This document shows, piece after piece, positions 52,693 through 55,013 of a stretch of DNA of 55,013 bases. The translations under genes and the position numbers were made by a program. The stretch covers positions 1-55,013 of the forward strand of contig NZ_OMKE01000021.1 of NCBI RefSeq assembly GCF_900299535.1. Direction: 5' to 3'. The notes under the pieces are model-generated. The model saw nothing but the letters and a program-made list of their open reading frames with translations, searched no databases and was not told the DNA's origin. Within the stretch, counting starts at the first letter, position 1. Every line of letters starts with the position of its first letter. The DNA comes from Aquimarina aquimarini. GTDB lineage: Bacteria; Bacteroidota; Bacteroidia; Flavobacteriales; Flavobacteriaceae.

Positions 52693-54885
52693 ATGATTCC
52701 AAAAGTTTATAAAGAGGTCATAGACCTTGGTGACGGTAGAGAGATATCTATCGAAACTGGAAAATTAGCAAAACAGGCTCATGGTTCTGTTGTTGTACAA
52801 TCTGGCAAGTGTATGTTATTATGTACAGTTGTTTCAAATTACAAACAAAGTGATGTTGATTTTCTACCATTGACTGTAGATTATAGAGAAAAATTTGCAG
52901 CCGCAGGTCGTTATCCTGGTGGTTTTTTCAAAAGAGAAGCTAGACCAAGTGACGGTGAAGTACTAACAATGCGTTTAGTAGATCGTGTATTACGACCATT
53001 ATTCCCAAAGGATTATCATGCTGAAACTCAGGTAATGATCCAATTAATGTCTCATGATGAAGATGTTATGCCAGATGCAATGGCGGGATTAGCGGCATCT
53101 GCAGCAATACAATTATCAGATTTTCCTTTTGAATGTGCTATTTCAGAAGCACGTGTTGGACGTGTAAATGGTGAATTTATCATCAACCCAACACGAGCGC
53201 AACTAGAAGAATCAGACATCGATATGATGATTGGTGCTTCTGCAGATTCTGTAATGATGGTTGAAGGTGAGATGAAAGAGATTAGCGAAGAAGAAATGGT
53301 AGAAGCTATCAAATTTGCTCATGATCATATAAAAATACAATGTGCTGCTCAGCTTAAGCTAGCAGAAGCCTTTGGAAAAAAAGAAGTTAGAGAATACGAT
53401 CCAGAAAGAGAGGATGAAGATTTAGCTAAGAAAATTCATGAAATGGCGTATGATAAAGTATATGCTGTTGCAAAAGGAGGATCTTCTAAAAAAGAACGAG
53501 GTTTAGCTTTTTCTGAAATAAAAGAAGAAATAATTGCAACTTTTTCTGAAGAGGAACTCGAAGATTTTGGTGATCTAGTTTCAAAATATTACGCCAAAGC
53601 AGAAAAAGCTGCTATTCGTGATCTTACTTTAAACGAAGGATTACGTTTAGATGGTCGTAAGACTGATGAAATTAGACCGATCTGGTGTGAGGTTGATTAT
53701 TTACCTTCAACTCACGGTTCTTCTATTTTTACCAGAGGAGAAACTCAAGCACTGGCTACAGTTACTTTGGGAACTTCTAGAGAAGCAAATCAAATTGATA
53801 TGCCATCTTATGAAGGAGAAGAAACATTCTACCTTCACTATAACTTCCCTCCTTTCTGTACTGGTGAAGCAAGACCTATTCGAGGAACTTCTCGTAGAGA
53901 AGTAGGTCACGGTAATTTAGCACAACGTGCCTTAAAAGGTATGATCCCTGCAGATTGCCCATATACTGTGCGTGTAGTATCAGAAGTTTTAGAATCTAAT
54001 GGTTCTTCTTCTATGGCAACCGTATGCTCGGGAACTATGGCCTTGATGGATGCTGGTGTACAAATGGTAAAACCAGTTTCTGGTATTGCCATGGGATTAA
54101 TTTCTGATGGTGAAACAGGAAAATATGCTGTTCTATCTGATATCCTTGGTGATGAAGATCACTTAGGGGATATGGATTTTAAAGTAACAGGTACTGCTGA
54201 TGGTATTACTGCTTGCCAAATGGACATCAAAGTAAAAGGACTTTCTTATGAAATTCTTGTAAATGCTTTGAAACAAGCTGCTGATGGTCGTTTGCATATT
54301 CTTGAGAAATTAACAGACACTATCGAAACACCAAATGCAGATGTAAAAGCACATGCTCCAAAAATGGTTACCAAAACAATTCCTGGAGAATATATTGGTG
54401 CATTGATTGGACCTGGTGGAAAAGTAATTCAAGAATTACAGAAAGAAACAGGCACTACTATTGTTATCAATGAAGATCCTGTTACAGAAGAAGGAAATGT
54501 AGAGATTCTTGGTACAGATCAAGAAGGAATCGATGCTGTATTAGCCAAGATTGACTCTATTACTTTCAAACCAGTAGTAGGTAGTGTATATGAAGTTAAA
54601 GTAATAAAAATGCTTGATTTTGGAGCTGTAGTAGAATACCTAGAAGCTCCTGGTAATGAAGTTTTACTTCACGTTTCAGAATTAGCGTGGGAACGCACAG
54701 AGAATGTTAGCGATGTTGTAAACATGGGTGACGTTTTTGATGTAAAATACTTTGGTATCGATTCTAGAACACGTAAAGAAAAAGTTTCTAGAAAAGCATT
54801 ACTACCAAGACCTCCTAGGCCTGAAGGTAGTGACAAGCCAAGAGGAGACAAAAGACCTCCTCGCAAAGAGCAAAAAGATAATTAA
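52693..54885 (+). CDS. pnp: Polyribonucleotide nucleotidyltransferase (PNPase)
   Basis: This 730-residue 3'-5' phosphorolytic exoribonuclease contains two RNase PH domains (~10-220 and ~315-545; for example [27 protein letters not shown] and [51 protein letters not shown]). The helical domain lies between them. A KH domain ([20 protein letters not shown], ~560-620) and an S1 domain (~628-700, [19 protein letters not shown]) bind RNA. A basic Pro/Arg/Lys tail ([20 protein letters not shown]) ends the protein. All family hallmarks are intact. Confidence 0.98.
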   Translation: MIPKVYKEVIDLGDGREISIETGKLAKQAHGSVVVQSGKCMLLCTVVSNYKQSDVDFLPLTVDYREKFAAAGRYPGGFFKREARPSDGEVLTMRLVDRVLRPLFPKDYHAETQVMIQLMSHDEDVMPDAMAGLAASAAIQLSDFPFECAISEARVGRVNGEFIINPTRAQLEESDIDMMIGASADSVMMVEGEMKEISEEEMVEAIKFAHDHIKIQCAAQLKLAEAFGKKEVREYDPEREDEDLAKKIHEMAYDKVYAVAKGGSSKKERGLAFSEIKEEIIATFSEEELEDFGDLVSKYYAKAEKAAIRDLTLNEGLRLDGRKTDEIRPIWCEVDYLPSTHGSSIFTRGETQALATVTLGTSREANQIDMPSYEGEETFYLHYNFPPFCTGEARPIRGTSRREVGHGNLAQRALKGMIPADCPYTVRVVSEVLESNGSSSMATVCSGTMALMDAGVQMVKPVSGIAMGLISDGETGKYAVLSDILGDEDHLGDMDFKVTGTADGITACQMDIKVKGLSYEILVNALKQAADGRLHILEKLTDTIETPNADVKAHAPKMVTKTIPGEYIGALIGPGGKVIQELQKETGTTIVINEDPVTEEGNVEILGTDQEGIDAVLAKIDSITFKPVVGSVYEVKVIKMLDFGAVVEYLEAPGNEVLLHVSELAWERTENVSDVVNMGDVFDVKYFGIDSRTRKEKVSRKALLPRPPRPEGSDKPRGDKRPPRKEQKDN

Positions 54886-54905
54886 TTATCTATCAAAATA
54901 AAAAA

Positions 54906-54925
54906 GCCCTCAAAATTTTGAGGGC
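54906..54925 (-). terminator. Hairpin oriented as a - strand terminator
   Basis: A 20-bp palindrome (GCCCTCAAAA and its complement, 54906-54925) has an A-run on its left (54898-54905) and no T-run on its right. It therefore fits a terminator for a - strand gene entering from beyond the window, and can also contribute to the 3' end of pnp. Confidence 0.55.
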
Positions 54926-54958
54926 ACTGAAAAAGTCCTTTAAAAGGATTAAAATACG

Positions 54959-54993
54959 AGGAGTGAAAACGACAATGTTTTCGCTCCTTTTTT
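54959..54993 (+). terminator. Terminator of pnp
   Basis: A 12-bp stem with one G-T pair (54959-54970 with 54977-54988, core AGGAGTGAAAAC, 6-nt loop) is followed by six T. It lies 73 bp past the pnp stop. Confidence 0.85.
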
Positions 54994-55013
54994 GTATCTT
55001 AAATCTTGAATTT

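Noticed and set aside
54906..54925. Palindrome as the main pnp terminator
   Set aside because: It has no T-run on the + side; the hairpin at 54959-54993 has a proper T-run and fits better.

Overview
This window looks like a chromosomal segment of a marine, AT-rich member of the Bacteroidota, most probably Flavobacteriaceae. The evidence is a type IX secretion (T9SS) type B sorting domain, PorT and a TamL-type lipoprotein, a complete Na+-NQR operon with apbE, several proteins typical of flavobacteria (DUF5103, DUF3667, DUF4846, DUF6695-like), and repeated Bacteroidota-type promoters (TTG - 17 to 23 nt - TAnnTTTG). No rRNA, tRNA, CRISPR array, transposase, integrase or phage structural module was seen. 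I found no frameshifted gene; only the first gene is cut, by the window edge.

Layout. 1-6.6 kb: a run of exported, surface-type proteins on the + strand. They are a collagen-like Gly-X-Y protein (5' end missing), two proteins sharing an N-terminal module, a Calx-beta/DUF11-like protein and a T9SS type B cargo. 7.1-9.8 kb: proteolysis and envelope genes (a ClpP paralogue, an M15 peptidase, a CAP lipoprotein, an M48 peptidase). 9.9-10.9 kb: two tandem secreted ankyrin proteins on the - strand. 11.2-15.1 kb: gpmI, a thioredoxin-like lipoprotein, map and a methyltransferase. 15.3-18.8 kb: a large exported TPR-CHAT protein. 18.9-27.5 kb (- strand): nqrABCDEF, then a DUF4846 gene, a small conserved gene and apbE. 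27.7-32.3 kb: DUF5103, DUF3667, apaG, a DUF6695-like protein and an NRDE/TANGO2-family protein. 32.6-38.6 kb: pruA, a GNAT acetyltransferase, rsmG, a fatty acid desaturase, an aminotransferase and a small unknown. 38.6-41.4 kb (- strand): trkH-trkA. 41.9-46.7 kb: menG/ubiE, porT, a TrmH-type methyltransferase and tamL. 46.9-48.9 kb: fbaA and accD. 49.1-52.0 kb: an orphan 956-residue protein with two clear GNAT domains and perhaps a third. 52.2-54.9 kb: rpsO and pnp.

How the genes fit together. Most are housekeeping genes: respiratory Na+ pumping with its flavin transferase, glycolysis, lipid synthesis, quinone methylation, K+ uptake, ribosome and RNA turnover. Between them lie envelope and secretion genes. 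The best candidates for undescribed biology are the multi-GNAT orphan (49103-51973), the exported TPR-CHAT protein (15299-18811), the surface-protein locus at the left edge, the DUF6695-like protein with a possible permuted papain-type His/Cys pair (30576-31565), and the small conserved gene beside apbE (19902-20279). Sequence variants worth checking are the SGET flavinylation motif in NqrB and the loss of the zinc-ribbon cysteines in AccD.

All family assignments come from reading motifs by eye. No database search or structure prediction was run.
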